A DNA stretch of 60,196 bases, taken from an uncultured bacterium (GTDB taxonomy: Bacteria; Hydrothermota; Hydrothermia; UBA1063; CAJXJZ01). Under the pieces are notes generated by a model that saw nothing but the letters and a program-made list of their open reading frames with translations, made no database searches and was not told the origin of the DNA. The DNA lies in the NCBI GenBank assembly GCA_913055745.1, contig CAJXJZ010000007.1:1-60196 (forward strand), in the 5' to 3' direction. Positions within the stretch are counted from its first letter, which is position 1. Each line of letters opens with the position of its first letter. The position numbers and the translations under genes were made by a program. Positions 24,681 to 32,552 of the stretch are shown here, one piece after another.

Positions 24681-25145
24681 ATGCACTTACTTTTTTTCAT
24701 TGTAATTTCTACTTTTCCACTTAAAACCATTACTACCATAGACCACAATATTATAGATTTTGACACGATTTATACCCAAAAACCTGTATACATAAGTTTT
24801 TGGGCACTTTGGTGTAGTCAATGTATAAAGGAATTAGACAAAATAAATACATTGCAAGATTCTATGAACTTTTTTGTCATCGCAATAAACGAAGATGGCA
24901 AAAGGAAAAAGGCACGGGTCAGAAACTTTACAAAGGGTCATAAGTGGCGTTTTTCTGTGGCTCTGGATGAAAGTCAAAAACTCATGCGGGAATTTGGTAT
25001 ATTGGCACTACCTTCTTCCTTTCTCTACGATACAAAGGGCCATTTAGTAAAACGTTTTACAGGATTTTCCTCAAAGGACGAGAAAAACTTCATAAAATTG
25101 CTGGATAGTTTATATGTGGATACTCTTTCTACTAATTTACATTAA
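24681..25145 (+). CDS. TlpA-like thioredoxin-fold protein
   Basis: A 154-residue protein with a hydrophobic N-terminus (HLLFFIVISTFPL) and a TlpA/ResA-type redox domain. VYISFWALWCSQCIKELDKI (residues 35-54) has the active-site WCSQC, and FFVIAINEDG, WRFSVALDESQKLMREFGILALPSSFLYDTKG with the cis-Pro ALP, and VKRFTGFS follow. Compared with cytosolic thioredoxin (WCGPC) this is a CSQC variant. It overlaps the barrel gene downstream by 32 nt and is the second thioredoxin-fold protein in the operon, so the pair could oxidise or repair the disulfides of the CTD protein and of the barrel's terminal Cys pair. Confidence 0.75.
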   Translation: MHLLFFIVISTFPLKTITTIDHNIIDFDTIYTQKPVYISFWALWCSQCIKELDKINTLQDSMNFFVIAINEDGKRKKARVRNFTKGHKWRFSVALDESQKLMREFGILALPSSFLYDTKGHLVKRFTGFSSKDEKNFIKLLDSLYVDTLSTNLH

Positions 25146-26490
25146 TTTCAACACACATGGAGAATACTGGCTATATTCGGACAGTCTAAGTGAGCATTTT
25201 GAGGATTTTGGTAGTATTTCTATAAGAGAGAAGAACATAGCCTTACTCACAGACTATTTCATAGAGGACAACATATACAATACCCAAAGAAAATATCTTC
25301 TCTTTCCCTCACTCATAGCAACTTCACGAAAAATGCAACTTTTTTTAGGTTATTTTCACAAAACCCTTTTGCACGGCCTTATACTTAACCAGACCCATGA
25401 TATTGAATACAAAAGATTTAGATACATTAAAGGGATAAGCGCAGAAGCAACATACAAACAGTTTCACATAAATCTTTTCTCAGGTTTTCCACAAGACCTT
25501 CAATTTGACGGCATATCATATTCCACTACACAGGATACACAGAGTATTGTTCGTGGAATTTCAACCTCATTAGATCTTGCATCCATTAATATCAGCACCG
25601 CTTACCTGAGGTTAAACAGGTACAACATGCCAGCACCGTATGCCTTTTCAGAAATAGGTGGTCTTGGCCTGGAAGTTAGTAAAAACACCTTTTCCTTTTT
25701 ACTTGACGCTGCTTTCAAAAAAGGAGTAGATTTTATTTCTTATACAAGGAAGAAGGGCAATGGCCTATTTTTATCAATGGAATTTTCAAGAGAACAATAC
25801 GATTTACTTGTCCAGTTGGCACGCTATGATTCTTTGTCCTTTTACAATATCAACCTACCCCCTGTGCCAATAAAAACAGAGATTCTGCCCTCTTCTGGGA
25901 ACTCTGACAAAGGTGGCTCATTTACCCTTTCTTTGCCACATGGTGATGGAAGCATAGAAATAGGTTCAGGCGCTATTTATTCCCTAAAGGAGCGCTCCTA
26001 CATTTATCCTAAAAATGGAAGGGCATATCAAGAGGTTTATATTGAGACAAACAGATACCATGATGCAATCAATTACACTATAAAAACCGGGTATGAACAC
26101 AGGTTGAGAATTGAACCTGAATATACACATTTAAAAGACATATATGTACAGTCAGACATAGACTTACTAAAACTATCATTAGAGTGCTTTTTAAGGCTTG
26201 ATAGATTCACTGAAGATACAAGCAAATATTTAAAAGGCGTTCTCAATAGCACATTTTATATAACTTCAAACTTGAATATCCAACTTCTTACTGAGTATGC
26301 AACTTCCAAGATAGCGAGATACGATTTTGAGCGCTTCTGGCCTGGGGTAGAGGTATCTTTTAATATTGAAGGTGGAAACATCTCCCTGTTTTATGGAAAA
26401 CAAAGGGGTGGCCTTGTATGCTCTGGAGGGATGTGTAGAATAATGCCAAAATTCAACGGACTTAAACTTATTGTATCCAAATCTATTTAA
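25114..26490 (+). CDS. DUF6029-like predicted outer-membrane beta-barrel
   Basis: A 458-residue protein beginning with a hydrophobic segment (MWILFLLIYINFNTHG) and then almost all alternating beta strands with aromatic ends. It resembles the DUF6029 barrels of Bacteroidota: the last strands read FERFWPGVEVSFNIEGGNISLFYGKQRGGLVCSGGMCRIMP, and the Cys-Ser-Gly-Gly-x-Cys pair in RGGLVCSGGMCR is the hallmark. The start codon overlaps the TlpA gene by 32 nt. Downstream there is an inverted-repeat terminator at 26499 that serves mainly the convergent cold-shock gene. The role is unknown; a surface or secretion-associated barrel is the likeliest reading. Confidence 0.6.
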   Translation: MWILFLLIYINFNTHGEYWLYSDSLSEHFEDFGSISIREKNIALLTDYFIEDNIYNTQRKYLLFPSLIATSRKMQLFLGYFHKTLLHGLILNQTHDIEYKRFRYIKGISAEATYKQFHINLFSGFPQDLQFDGISYSTTQDTQSIVRGISTSLDLASINISTAYLRLNRYNMPAPYAFSEIGGLGLEVSKNTFSFLLDAAFKKGVDFISYTRKKGNGLFLSMEFSREQYDLLVQLARYDSLSFYNINLPPVPIKTEILPSSGNSDKGGSFTLSLPHGDGSIEIGSGAIYSLKERSYIYPKNGRAYQEVYIETNRYHDAINYTIKTGYEHRLRIEPEYTHLKDIYVQSDIDLLKLSLECFLRLDRFTEDTSKYLKGVLNSTFYITSNLNIQLLTEYATSKIARYDFERFWPGVEVSFNIEGGNISLFYGKQRGGLVCSGGMCRIMPKFNGLKLIVSKSI

Positions 26491-26498
26491 AACAAAAA

Positions 26499-26516
26499 GG
26501 GGCGCCAAAGCGCCCC
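26499..26516 (-). terminator. Rho-independent terminator
   Basis: GGGGCGC/GCGCCCC stem with CAAA loop. On the minus strand it is followed by TTTTTGTTTT, so it terminates the cold-shock gene ending at 26540. On the plus strand only a later T-run (26524 on) follows. Confidence 0.9.
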
Positions 26517-26539
26517 AAAATGAGTTTTTTTTCTTCCTT

Positions 26540-26755
26540 TTACCTCCGCCTTCTTACATGAGCGGCCTTAGGCCCTTTTTCAGATTTTATAATTTCAAAC
26601 TCTACCTCTTCTCCTTCCTCCAGCGTCTTATATCCTTCACCTTCTATGTCGCTGAAGTGTACGAACACATCACCACTACCATCCTCGAGTTCTATGAACC
26701 CGTATCCTTTCCTTGAGTCAAACCATTTGACCCGTCCTTTCTTTACATCAGACAT
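26540..26755 (-). CDS. Cold shock protein (CspA family)
   Basis: A 71-residue single cold-shock domain. [18 protein letters not shown] contains RNP1 (KGYGFIEL), and [17 protein letters not shown] contains RNP2 (VFVHF). [27 protein letters not shown] finishes the OB-fold with a basic tail. It binds single-stranded nucleic acids and melts RNA structure. GGAGGT lies 7 nt before the ATG at 26755. The promoter is strong and the gene is preceded by the dispersed upstream element (copy B), so it is probably one of the more highly expressed genes here. Confidence 0.95.
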   Translation of the reverse strand: MSDVKKGRVKWFDSRKGYGFIELEDGSGDVFVHFSDIEGEGYKTLEEGEEVEFEIIKSEKGPKAAHVRRRR

Positions 26756-26792
26756 CTATTTACCTCCATTTAACTTATTAAAAAGTATCAAA

Positions 26793-26821
26793 AGTATACA
26801 CCCAAACCCGAGCCCTGTCAA
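26793..26821 (-). promoter_or_regulatory. Strong promoter of the cold-shock gene
   Basis: Minus strand: TTGACA (26821-26816), 17-nt spacer, TATACT (26798-26793). The 38-nt leader carries GGAGGT. The -35 lies 4 nt from the end of element copy B. Confidence 0.85.
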
Positions 26822-26825
26822 CCCC

Positions 26826-26898
26826 CGGGATTCCTCAAAAATAATCTACACGAAATCTTATTGTTTCCTCAAAATAAATATTGGAAGAAAGGGCATCC
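26826..26898 (-). repeat. Dispersed upstream element, copy B
   Basis: Best-preserved copy: TTCCTCAAAA boxes at 26831 and 26865 (34 nt apart), then AAATAAATATTGG and a GGGCATCC tail. On the minus strand its last bases (GAGGAATCCCG) end 4 nt before the -35 of the cold-shock promoter. Confidence 0.8.
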
Positions 26899-26933
26899 AT
26901 CTTTTAAAATATATTGCTAAAAACGAATTAAAT

Positions 26934-27890
26934 CTACAAGTTTTGCTTTAAGTTGTCTATTTCGGGGCCTATCTTGTTTACAAGTTCTATGAATTTTTTC
27001 CTTTTAGCAACTTTGTATTCATTAATTTTTCTCTTTAAAGATTTTATTCTCTTCCTAATTAAATTAGGATTCTCTGAATCACTGATAACTTCATAAGTTT
27101 CGTAGTATACTGTATGGGAATATATGCTACTACCGGATATTAATTCTACCTCTTCATAGGGTAGTTTGCCTAATCTTTTCACTACAAGGCGTATGGGTTT
27201 ACCTTCTGAAAAACCTTCAGCCTCTGATGTGTCTGCTATTAAAATGACCTTTTCATGGCTACTCACATCAATGGCGTTATAATAATCTTGAGATCTACTG
27301 CTTATGCGAATGAAGGTCCTTGTTTGATAGCCTCCTTGATAGCCTTTATCTTTTAGTTCTTTTAAATCTGAATTCAAAGACTCTAATTTTTCACCTAATG
27401 AGTATATCTCATTTCTCATTCCTTGTAGAGAGTCATTGTAATTGTCCCAGGCACTTAATATGCTTTTTGCCGAGTTGATTATCGTACCACTTCGTGAGCC
27501 ATAAATCATTTGGATTTTGTCTGCATTTTGCTCAAACTGCACATCTTGTAATTTACTTATGATGCTTTTTATATCATCCTCATTTGTAAGTTTAACCTTA
27601 GAGATAAAGTCTTTAATTTCAGAAATTTTTGCCTTATAGGTTGAGGCATTAACCCTTGACCTTAATTTGGCATTTTCTGCAGATATTCGTCTGATTTCAT
27701 CCTTTAATTCGGCATTTTTTACAGATATTTCTCCGAATTCATCCTTTAAATTATTGTTTTTCAAATTTAACTTAATAATAGCAATAAACTCAATTATACA
27801 TACTATTCCTATAACAAATATAGCTAATACCTTTTTATCTATAGTTAATTCTTCTATAACTAATTCTTTTTTATCTTTATCCATATCCAT
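26934..27890 (-). CDS. Single-TM coiled-coil protein of unknown function
   Basis: A 318-residue protein with a short Lys/Asp/Glu-rich cytosolic N-terminus, one membrane helix at about residues 28-46 (VLAIFVIGIVCIIEFIAII), and a long heptad-rich stretch to about residue 105 containing a short internal repeat (EFGEISVKNAELKDEIRRISAENAKLRS). A beta-rich domain near 195-265 follows (TFIRISSRSQDYYNAIDVSSHEKVILIADTSE, in parts), then a final Lys-rich coiled coil. AAAGGAGG precedes the start. It has its own consensus promoter. Its AT-rich composition and lack of known relatives mark it as a candidate accessory gene. Confidence 0.65.
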   Translation of the reverse strand: MDMDKDKKELVIEELTIDKKVLAIFVIGIVCIIEFIAIIKLNLKNNNLKDEFGEISVKNAELKDEIRRISAENAKLRSRVNASTYKAKISEIKDFISKVKLTNEDDIKSIISKLQDVQFEQNADKIQMIYGSRSGTIINSAKSILSAWDNYNDSLQGMRNEIYSLGEKLESLNSDLKELKDKGYQGGYQTRTFIRISSRSQDYYNAIDVSSHEKVILIADTSEAEGFSEGKPIRLVVKRLGKLPYEEVELISGSSIYSHTVYYETYEVISDSENPNLIRKRIKSLKRKINEYKVAKRKKFIELVNKIGPEIDNLKQNL

Positions 27891-27942
27891 AATAGTGCCT
27901 CCTTTTATTGTTGTAATTCAAAGAAGAAAACATATTGATTTA

Positions 27943-27971
27943 ATAATAAAACATCTTATTTGTTTTGTCAA
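27943..27971 (-). promoter_or_regulatory. Promoter of the coiled-coil protein gene
   Basis: Minus strand: TTGACA (27971-27966), 17-nt spacer, TATTAT (27948-27943), then a ~50-nt leader with AAAGGAGG before the ATG at 27890. Confidence 0.75.
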
Positions 27972-28155
27972 GTGGGCTATGTACCTTTAAAATAAATGCA
28001 GGGTAGCATGTCTGACCTTGAGCATTGGGTCTCCGTGGCTCTTAAAACTGTAAAAAAACGAAAGATGAATGGAAATAATTATTAAAAATTAAAAGATTAT
28101 AACAAAGACATGCTTTTTATCTCATACCAAGAGAATAAGGCTGTAATTATGTAAT

Positions 28156-29865
28156 TTAACCATGTTGCTCTTCTTTCATCTTTTTGTTACTATATAGCCT
28201 TTCATCGCTCTTCTTAAGCAATTCCTCAAGTGATACCCCATCTTCAGGTGAACATGCAATCCCATAACTAAAATCTATTTCAGGATACTCTTTTTTTATA
28301 CCTTCCCTAATTCTTTCAAGCACTGATTCTACTATTCCCTTTTTCATGCCAAAAAGCACGAGAAGAAACTCATCTCCCCCATATCTAACTGCAATATCAT
28401 AATCCCTTATAGAATCAATAACGATTTTACCAAATTCTTTCAAAACCATATCTCCCTCTGTATGTCCGTAGGTATCATTAAACACTTTAAATCCATCAAG
28501 ATCTAAAAGGACAAATGCACATGTAGAGTTGGTATATATAACCTCCTTTAGTAATTCAGGCACATCATGCTCAAGTGCCCTTCGATTTTTTAATCCTGTC
28601 AGAGGGTCTAAGAAAGAATCTTTTTCAATCTTTTCATAGGCAAAACTCCTTACAAGTGCAAGAGATATTATACCTGCCACAGATTCCAGTAAACTCAGGT
28701 CTTTTTCAGAAAAGGCATTTATTCTATCACTTGTAACATCTAAAACGCCCATTATTCTTTTTCCCCTGTACAACGGAAAAGCAGCCTCGGCTCGAACTTT
28801 CTTATCGTAAAAGAAGTACTTATCATCAAACTTAACATCAGGGGAATAGTATTCTTTTCCTGTAATGTATACATAAGGTACTATTCCTCTCCCGAATATG
28901 TCCAGTGAGAACTTTTCCTTGTCTATTTTAAATCCATACTCAGCCTTTATAATAAGTTTGTTGTTGGAAGGGACAAGTATTGCAATCTGTAGCAAATTAA
29001 GATGCTCTTTGAGCATATTAAGGATCTCCCGCAAAGTGTCATCATCAAGTTTATCTTTTTTAACAAGAACGCCTGAGATCTTGTTTAAAAGTTTAAGTTT
29101 GTCAATGGTATCCTCATACTTTTCATTTAAAAGCATCTTAAACAGTTGTGGGCTTATAATCTCAAAAGAGTTTTTTAAGAACATAACGAGTTTCTCGTCC
29201 ACCTCTCTTACTTTCTTACTATTTACATAAACAATACCCAGAACTCTACCATTGTAAGTTAAAGGATATGCAACAACCGTTCTCCTCGCTTTTTCTACCA
29301 TCTTTGGATTAATATCATCTTCAAAATATACATCCTTAATTATAATAGGTCGCTTTTCAGTGATTACTCTTTTGGAAAGACCTCTTTTAAGTCTCGCAGT
29401 TGACTTATATTCTAAGAGTTTTTGCGCTTTTTTTGTTAATGAAAAGGCTCTCAATACACTCTGTTGATTCTCTGAGAGTAAAATAAAACTCGCCTCATCC
29501 ATATCAAGGTAGAAAAGAACGTTTTTGAGAAGATAAAAGATAAGGTCCTCTATCGTACCACTTTTTAGCATGGTTTTTATAGTTTCAAATGGGAAAATAC
29601 TATAGTAAAAAATAAACCTCCATATAACGGTTACTATCTTCTTAATACCTTGTGAATTTAACGATTTTACATCAAAAGTTACTCGAAGTGCCGCTTTTTT
29701 AAGGTATCTATCGCTTACTGGAAAATAGACTTCAACTCTATCATTCTTGATGTTCCATGTTACATAATTAATAGGTCTTCTAACGACTCTAACATCATGT
29801 ACCTCTTTAACATTCGCTATTGCATCAAGAATAACGTCAAAATTCACAAATACATTATTTTTCAT
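28156..29865 (-). CDS. GAF-domain diguanylate cyclase (GGDEF)
   Basis: A 569-residue cytosolic protein. The first ~90 residues have no recognised fold. Two GAF-like regions follow (about 100-240, with VVAYPLTYNGRVLGIVYVNSKK, in parts; and about 260-405, with AAFPLYRGKRIMGVLDVTSD), then a diguanylate cyclase domain (DPLTGLKNRRALE near 415, FVLLDLDGFKVFNDTYGHTEGD). The active site is intact GGDEF in RYGGDEFLLVLFG, and the inhibitory RxxD I-site (RDYD) lies five residues upstream. It should make c-di-GMP with product inhibition, gated by small ligands at the GAF domains. The ATG is 8 nt after TATTAT, so a leaderless message is expected. Confidence 0.88.
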   Translation of the reverse strand: MKNNVFVNFDVILDAIANVKEVHDVRVVRRPINYVTWNIKNDRVEVYFPVSDRYLKKAALRVTFDVKSLNSQGIKKIVTVIWRFIFYYSIFPFETIKTMLKSGTIEDLIFYLLKNVLFYLDMDEASFILLSENQQSVLRAFSLTKKAQKLLEYKSTARLKRGLSKRVITEKRPIIIKDVYFEDDINPKMVEKARRTVVAYPLTYNGRVLGIVYVNSKKVREVDEKLVMFLKNSFEIISPQLFKMLLNEKYEDTIDKLKLLNKISGVLVKKDKLDDDTLREILNMLKEHLNLLQIAILVPSNNKLIIKAEYGFKIDKEKFSLDIFGRGIVPYVYITGKEYYSPDVKFDDKYFFYDKKVRAEAAFPLYRGKRIMGVLDVTSDRINAFSEKDLSLLESVAGIISLALVRSFAYEKIEKDSFLDPLTGLKNRRALEHDVPELLKEVIYTNSTCAFVLLDLDGFKVFNDTYGHTEGDMVLKEFGKIVIDSIRDYDIAVRYGGDEFLLVLFGMKKGIVESVLERIREGIKKEYPEIDFSYGIACSPEDGVSLEELLKKSDERLYSNKKMKEEQHG

Positions 29866-29873
29866 AACATTTA

Positions 29874-29902
29874 ATAATAAGGGGAAAAATAGAAATTGTC
29901 AA
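29874..29902 (-). promoter_or_regulatory. Leaderless promoter of the GAF-GGDEF gene
   Basis: Minus strand: consensus TTGACA (29902-29897), 17-nt spacer, TATTAT (29879-29874), 8 nt to the ATG at 29865. Confidence 0.85.
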
Positions 29903-29911
29903 GTGTTTTAA

Positions 29912-29996
29912 TGCCGGGGGCGGGACTTGAACCCGCACAGGAAAAACTCCCACATGGCCCTCAACCATGCGCGTCTGCCAATTCCGCCACCCCGGC
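29912..29996 (-). tRNA. tRNA-Leu (anticodon GAG)
   Basis: An 85-nt class II tRNA: acceptor GCCGGGG pairs with CCCCGGC, anticodon stem CATGG/CCATG with loop TTGAGGG (anticodon GAG, reading CUC/CUU), a long variable arm, and TTCAAGT in the T loop. The discriminator is A; the CCA is not encoded. A strong promoter lies 17-45 nt upstream. Confidence 0.95.
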
Positions 29997-30012
29997 AGGG
30001 TGAAGTGTCAAA

Positions 30013-30041
30013 ATTATAAGATACATATATCGCACCGTCAA
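30013..30041 (-). promoter_or_regulatory. Promoter of tRNA-Leu
   Basis: Minus strand: TTGACG (30041-30036), 17-nt spacer, TATAAT (30018-30013), about 17 nt before the tRNA 5' end. It is preceded by the half copy of the dispersed element. Confidence 0.85.
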
Positions 30042-30045
30042 GTTT

Positions 30046-30075
30046 TCGGGATTCCTCCCAAAAATTATTTTAGAT
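30046..30075 (-). repeat. Dispersed upstream element, half copy E
   Basis: CGGGATTCCTCCCAAAAATTATTTTAGA on the plus strand matches the first half of the element, with CCC replacing one C in the box; the second box is not recognisable. It lies 5 nt from the -35 of the tRNA-Leu promoter, the same spacing as in copies B and C. Confidence 0.6.
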
Positions 30076-30133
30076 TATAGGATAGTAAACTCGCCTTATG
30101 CATTGATAAAGAACAAGAAGCTCTGTTTTCTAC

Positions 30134-30162
30134 TTGACAGGTTTAAGTTGTGATATTAAAAT
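30134..30162 (+). promoter_or_regulatory. Promoter of the DnaB-like ATPase gene
   Basis: TTGACA (30134-30139), 17-nt spacer, TAAAAT (30157-30162), then a short leader with GGAGGGG before the ATG at 30186. Confidence 0.75.
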
Positions 30163-30185
30163 TAAATTATAAATTGGAGGGGAAG

Positions 30186-31052
30186 ATGGATAGAATTAAG
30201 CATGTTAAAGAGTTTCTCTCAGGAGAAAACGTTGAGGTTGAGACCATAAAATTGGGTTATTCCACCATAGATAACCTTATATTGGGGGTGCGAAGGAAAG
30301 AAATTGCTCTATTTGCATCCTTGCCAGGTGTTGGTAAAACAGCAATGCTCCTTAACCTGGCAATTAACATGGCAAATTCGGAAAATCCTGTACTTTTTAT
30401 AACGTATGAAACCACAGCAAGAAAAATTACTGAAAAATTCCTTGGGATAATTGCAGGGATTGACCCATCTGTTATAGAGAAAGACAACATGCTTGAGAAA
30501 CTTAAGCAGAGGGGCGACAGCGCGACTCAAACAGATGATTATCTCTCAAGATTATCAGAGGCTGTTAAAACATTATCCAATCTACCGGTGTATATAAGCG
30601 AGCAGTTTATGTTTAAACCAGATATATTAAAAGGTGAAATTGAAGAGATAAAAGGCGCACATATAAAAGCCATCTTTATAGACAGTCTCCAATTTGTTCA
30701 ATATTCAACACAAAAGAATGCAAAAGAACGAGATATTGAGAACATTATGCTCTTTAAAAACTTTGCTCGTGAGAATGACATTTCTATTTTAATTTCGTCC
30801 CAGATACGCAGTAAAGATATCCCTCAGGGGAAAGCGCCTACACTCGGTGATATGGGAGGAGAAGAAGAACTCGCAGATATGGTTTTCATCCTTCACAGGC
30901 CCTATGCATATTCAATGGACCAGTATGTGGGTGACACAGAAGAGTTTGTAATTCAACTGGCAAAAAATAGGAATGGTCCCTCTGGTGTGTTCAAATTGAT
31001 GTTTTCAAGACGCACTTTAAGAATAGAAGAACGAAAATTTGAGAGTTTTTAG
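30186..31052 (+). CDS. Stand-alone DnaB helicase C-terminal (RecA-like) ATPase
   Basis: A 288-residue protein consisting only of the RecA-like motor of DnaB. Walker A is FASLPGVGKTA at 43-53, the Walker B strand is AIFIDSLQFV, the sensor is ILISSQIRSKD, and the arginine-finger loop is LAKNRNGPSGVFKLMF. The ~150-residue N-terminal domain that rings and loads replicative DnaB is absent, and DnaB's ExxK-like segment reads GEEELADMV. It is therefore not the main replicative helicase; such DnaB-C paralogs are known among KaiC/RadA-like and phage proteins. The start at 30186 has GGAGGGG five nt upstream; 30150 is an in-frame but unsupported alternative. It stands alone on its transcript. Confidence 0.75.
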   Translation: MDRIKHVKEFLSGENVEVETIKLGYSTIDNLILGVRRKEIALFASLPGVGKTAMLLNLAINMANSENPVLFITYETTARKITEKFLGIIAGIDPSVIEKDNMLEKLKQRGDSATQTDDYLSRLSEAVKTLSNLPVYISEQFMFKPDILKGEIEEIKGAHIKAIFIDSLQFVQYSTQKNAKERDIENIMLFKNFARENDISILISSQIRSKDIPQGKAPTLGDMGGEEELADMVFILHRPYAYSMDQYVGDTEEFVIQLAKNRNGPSGVFKLMFSRRTLRIEERKFESF

Positions 31053-31088
31053 TAAGCAAATATAGTTTCTTAATGCGCACCGATTATT

Positions 31089-31116
31089 TTGAATAACATG
31101 ACTTAAGTTATATAAT
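31089..31116 (+). promoter_or_regulatory. Promoter with operator-like palindrome before the DUF4416 gene
   Basis: TTGAAT (31089-31094), 16-nt spacer, TATAAT (31111-31116). Right after it, GTTC-TTATA-GAAC (31117-31129) is an inverted repeat that ends at the ATG (31130), leaving at most a few untranslated nucleotides. Confidence 0.65.
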
Positions 31117-31129
31117 GTTCTTATAGAAC

Positions 31130-31669
31130 ATGGGAAATGTTAAAAAGCCACAAAAAGTTTTACTATTTTCTGGCATAATTACGCAAGTAGATTACAAAGA
31201 AAAGGCTGTTGAGGTTTTAAAAGATGCATTTGGCAATATTGTAGATGAAACTCCCTATATGGAATTTGGGCACACTGATTATTATGAAAAAGAAATGGGT
31301 AAGGGCCTGTGGCGTAAATGGGTTGCCTTTTCAAAACTCATTGATCCTGAAGAGATTGCATCCATAAAGCATTATACAAATGATATAGAAAATAGGTACG
31401 CAAAAGATAAAAGAAGGGTATTCAACCTTGATCCTGGTTATGTATCCTTGCAGAACATGGTCCTTGTTACAACAAAGAGTTATTCACACAGAATATATCT
31501 TAAAGATGGCATATATGGAGAGGTAACACTTATCTATAGAAAGGGGCATGGCTTTATGCCTTTAGAATGGACGTACCCTGATTACAGGGAAGAGGTGGCA
31601 TTGGATTTTTTTAACAGAATAAGGGCTTTGCTTAAAGAACTATTAAAAAAGGAGAAGGTCTATGATTAA
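31130..31669 (+). CDS. DUF4416 family protein
   Basis: A 179-residue cytosolic protein of the DUF4416 family: LLFSGIITQVDYKEKAVEVL at residues 10-29, FGHTDYYEKEMGKGLWRKWVAF at about 45-66, and a final RKGHGFMPLEWTYPDYRE (about 144-161) are its conserved blocks. The family is common in thermophilic and anaerobic bacteria and has no assigned function. It overlaps the Ptb gene by 8 nt, and together with Ptb and BirA forms an operon, so it may belong to acyl-CoA/biotin metabolism; that is inference from position. Confidence 0.85.
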   Translation: MGNVKKPQKVLLFSGIITQVDYKEKAVEVLKDAFGNIVDETPYMEFGHTDYYEKEMGKGLWRKWVAFSKLIDPEEIASIKHYTNDIENRYAKDKRRVFNLDPGYVSLQNMVLVTTKSYSHRIYLKDGIYGEVTLIYRKGHGFMPLEWTYPDYREEVALDFFNRIRALLKELLKKEKVYD

Positions 31670-32552
31670 ATCCATGGATGAACTCATTGATTTTGCCAAA
31701 AAGAAGGGGAAAAAGAGGATAGGCGTTGTGTATCCCATGTCAAAAGAGGTCATAGAAGGGCTTAAAATGAGCAAGGAGCTTGCATATCCCGTGCTCTTTG
31801 GACAGAGTGAGGTTATTAAGAGGTTAGCAGATGAGGTAGGGCTTGAAGATTATGAAGTATATCACGCAGAAACACCACAGGACGCAGCATACCTTGCCAT
31901 ATCCTTTGTTAAAGAAAAAAAGGCTGATTTTTTAATGAAGGGCAAAATCTCCACACCCCTTTTCCTTAAAACTGTTTTAGATAAAGAAAAAGGGCTCCGT
32001 AGTGGTAAAACATTATCACATATTGCAGTTCAAGAGATACCTAATTACAATAGATTGGTCTTTTTAACGGATGCTGGAATGAATATAAGGCCAGACCTTA
32101 GCACAAAAATGGAGATCTTAAATAACGCCATCTATGTTCTCCATAATCTTGGTTATAAAGAGATTAGGGCAGCAGGCCTTGCATCCATTGAGCAGGTATC
32201 AGAAAAGATGCCTGAAACTGTTGATTATGCCGTGATCTCAAAGATGGCAGAAAGAGGGGTATTTGGTAAGGATTTCATATTTGACGGTCCCTTGGGGTTT
32301 GATATTGTGGCAAGTAAACAAGCAGCAGAGATAAAGGGCATTTCTACACCGGTAAGCGAAGAGGCGGATATATGGCTATGTCCTGATGTTGCATCGGGCA
32401 ATATACTATCTAAGGCACTAATTTACTTTGCAGGTGCGAAAGTGGGGGGCATTATAGCAGGAGCCAGTGCGCCGATAATCCTTCTTTCCCGTTCTGATAC
32501 ACCAGAAAGAAAACTCTATTCAATTGCTTTTGGCATAGCAGCACTTGGATAG
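31662..32552 (+). CDS. Phosphate butyryltransferase-like (Ptb/Pta) protein
   Basis: A 296-residue phosphotransacylase that would convert acyl-CoA and phosphate to acyl phosphate. Family blocks: KGKISTPLFLKTVLDKEKGLR near residue 100, HIAVQEIP, VFLTDAGMNIRPDL (about 136-149), GPLGFDIVASKQAAEIKGI (about 208-226) and DIWLCPDVASGNILSKALIYFAGAKVGGIIAGASAPIIL. This fits Ptb more than acetyl-specific Pta. The usual partner kinase (butyrate kinase) is not beside it. It overlaps DUF4416 upstream and BirA downstream (8 nt each). Confidence 0.88.
   Translation: MIKSMDELIDFAKKKGKKRIGVVYPMSKEVIEGLKMSKELAYPVLFGQSEVIKRLADEVGLEDYEVYHAETPQDAAYLAISFVKEKKADFLMKGKISTPLFLKTVLDKEKGLRSGKTLSHIAVQEIPNYNRLVFLTDAGMNIRPDLSTKMEILNNAIYVLHNLGYKEIRAAGLASIEQVSEKMPETVDYAVISKMAERGVFGKDFIFDGPLGFDIVASKQAAEIKGISTPVSEEADIWLCPDVASGNILSKALIYFAGAKVGGIIAGASAPIILLSRSDTPERKLYSIAFGIAALG

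Noticed and set aside
27996-28085. Short plus-strand ORF (about 29 codons) between the coiled-coil and GGDEF genes
   Set aside because: No promoter at a suitable distance, no ribosome site and no recognisable motif.
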